From contig NZ_PYFW01000001.1 in NCBI RefSeq assembly GCF_003020125.1, positions 1,984,001-2,048,000 of the forward strand: 64,000 bases of DNA, in the 5' to 3' direction. Below the pieces are notes generated by a model. It worked only from the letters and a program-made list of their open reading frames with translations. It did no database searches and had not been told where the DNA came from. This stretch comes from Bradyrhizobium sp. MOS003. GTDB taxonomy: Bacteria > Pseudomonadota > Alphaproteobacteria > Rhizobiales > Xanthobacteraceae. Positions 63,070 through 64,000 of this stretch are shown here, piece by piece. How positions within the stretch are numbered: the stretch's first letter is position 1; every line of letters begins with the position of its first letter. Made by a program: the position numbers and the translations under genes.

Positions 63070-64000
63070 ATGGGCGATCGCGATCGGCACGATCAGGATC
63101 GGAAGGGGATGACCGGATGGTGGCGTGCCGCGCCGCTGCTCGGGCTGTATCGTCCTGCGCTCGTCGCCGTCGGCGTCGGTCTTCTGTTCTCGGTCGCGGG
63201 CGCGGCCGCCGTGGCGCGGTGGGAAGATCGCGTCAACAGGATCGAGTTCGAGAACGCGGCCGAAACCGAAGCGATCGTCATGCAGAACGGCATGGGCGAA
63301 TACATCTCGAGGCTCGTCGCGCTGCGCACGCTGTTCGAATCGACCAACGACGAAGTCTCCCGCAACGAATTCGAGACCTTCAGCGCCCGCCTGTTCGAGC
63401 GCCATCCCGGCATGCTGCGCATCGCCTGGCTGCCGCGCGTCAACCGCAAGGAGCGCGCCGAATACGAGACCGCGGCGATCACGGACGGCGTGTCCGGCTA
63501 TCGGATCAAATCGCTCCAGGGCGAGAGCTTCGCGACGGCGCCGCAAAGCGACGAATATTTTCCGGTGTTCTACTCGACCCAGCCGAAGACCTCGCCGGTC
63601 TACGGCATGGATTACGCCACCGTCCCGGAGCGCCGCGCCGTTCTCGAGCGTGCGCGCGACGACGACAAGGTCGCGGCCATTCGCACCCGCCTGTTCGAAC
63701 CGCGGGAGGGAGGGCGGCTGCCCGACGTCCTGGTTGCCATTCCCGTCTACGCCAAGGGGACGTCGCGCCAGACTGTCGTGGACCGGCGTCGCAATCTGGC
63801 CGGCTTTGTGGTCGGCATCTTCGACCTGCCGCTGCTGATTCAGGCCGTTCGCGTCACCACCGGGGCAAGCCCCGCGGTCAGCATGAACGTCTACCCGCCC
63901 TTCACGGCGCAGATCGCCAGCTTGGAGCAGATGCTGCCGGATTATTCCTCGGCCGCCTCGGCGCCACAGTCGATGCGGGACGTCGCGCGGACGCTACACT
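63070..64000 (+). CDS. CHASE-domain sensor protein, 5' part (cut by window end)
   Basis: The frame is open to the last base of the window, giving about 310 residues. ATG 63070 is tentative; ATG 63109 is an alternative with poor spacing. One membrane helix is near the N-terminus (PALVAVGVGLLFSVAGAAAVA). An extracytoplasmic CHASE domain follows, with EYISRLVALRTLFESTNDEVSR, FSARLFERHPGMLRIAWLPRV and EYFPVFYSTQP then SPVYGMDYA. The missing 3' part should encode a kinase, GGDEF/EAL or adenylate-cyclase output, which cannot be told here. It is divergent from the ABC binding-protein gene by 287 bases. Confidence 0.8.
   Translation, partial: MGDRDRHDQDRKGMTGWWRAAPLLGLYRPALVAVGVGLLFSVAGAAAVARWEDRVNRIEFENAAETEAIVMQNGMGEYISRLVALRTLFESTNDEVSRNEFETFSARLFERHPGMLRIAWLPRVNRKERAEYETAAITDGVSGYRIKSLQGESFATAPQSDEYFPVFYSTQPKTSPVYGMDYATVPERRAVLERARDDDKVAAIRTRLFEPREGGRLPDVLVAIPVYAKGTSRQTVVDRRRNLAGFVVGIFDLPLLIQAVRVTTGASPAVSMNVYPPFTAQIASLEQMLPDYSSAASAPQSMRDVARTLH

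Overview
The window is a GC-rich, gene-dense stretch of an alphaproteobacterial chromosome. Bradyrhizobium or a close relative in the Nitrobacteraceae is the best guess. The reasons are the gene order murD-ftsW-murG-murC-murB-ddl-ftsQ-ftsA-ftsZ-lpxC-bamD-recN-ligA, an FtsZ with a long Ala/Pro-rich linker, an Omp25-type outer-membrane protein, and several families of short palindromic intergenic repeats of the kind common in that group. Family assignments come from reading motifs, not from database searches.

Region 1 (1-17.9 kb, all + strand) is the division and cell wall (dcw) cluster. It makes the lipid II precursor (MurD, MurG, MurC, MurB, Ddl), flips or polymerises it (FtsW) and builds the divisome (FtsQ, FtsA, FtsZ). 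It runs on into lipid A synthesis (LpxC), outer-membrane assembly (BamD), recombination (RecN) and NAD-dependent DNA ligase (LigA). Two things interrupt it: a DUF4279-like gene of visibly lower GC between murD and ftsW, and palindromic repeats in the ftsW-murG and murG-murC gaps. A 349-bp gene-free stretch before ftsQ and a perfect hairpin terminator after ftsZ mark transcription boundaries.

Region 2 (17.9-33.1 kb) is mixed housekeeping and envelope functions. It holds a Bcr/CflA-like efflux pump, aminopeptidase P, a 59-residue basic protein, PrmA, a solitary Flp pilin with a TTG start, and a PYROXD2-like flavoprotein divergent from a membrane-fused spermidine synthase. After these come a periplasmic glycerophosphodiesterase, an M28-like protein that has lost most metal ligands, an L,D-transpeptidase, a glycine-zipper exported protein and a YadG/YadH-type ABC exporter.

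Region 3 (33.4-48.7 kb) starts with an accessory-looking segment. Two paralogous exported alpha/beta hydrolases (one carrying a LysM domain) flank an Omp25-type barrel, a gene remnant and a zinc-ribbon metallopeptidase. It continues with tartrate dehydrogenase-like and aspartate dehydrogenase-like enzymes, a sorbosone dehydrogenase-like beta-propeller, a three-gene membrane/lipid-modification group, an OmpA-like/Cys-rich pair, an orphan HicB-like protein and a UvrD-type helicase. The helicase coding sequence contains an in-frame 90-bp palindromic repeat.

Region 4 (48.7-64 kb) contains a methyltransferase divergent from an AraC-TPR fusion regulator, a thioesterase divergent from a D-lactate dehydrogenase-type flavoprotein, a SulP transporter, and a caspase-like protein. 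A TRAP transporter (DctP plus fused DctQM) sits with a D-2-hydroxyacid dehydrogenase, followed by an ABC amino-acid-type binding protein and the 5' part of a CHASE-domain sensor cut by the window end.

No rRNA, tRNA, CRISPR array, insertion sequence or prophage was seen. The observations most worth following are the repeat inserted inside uvrD, the DUF4279 gene inside the dcw cluster, and the exported hydrolase pair around the metallopeptidase.
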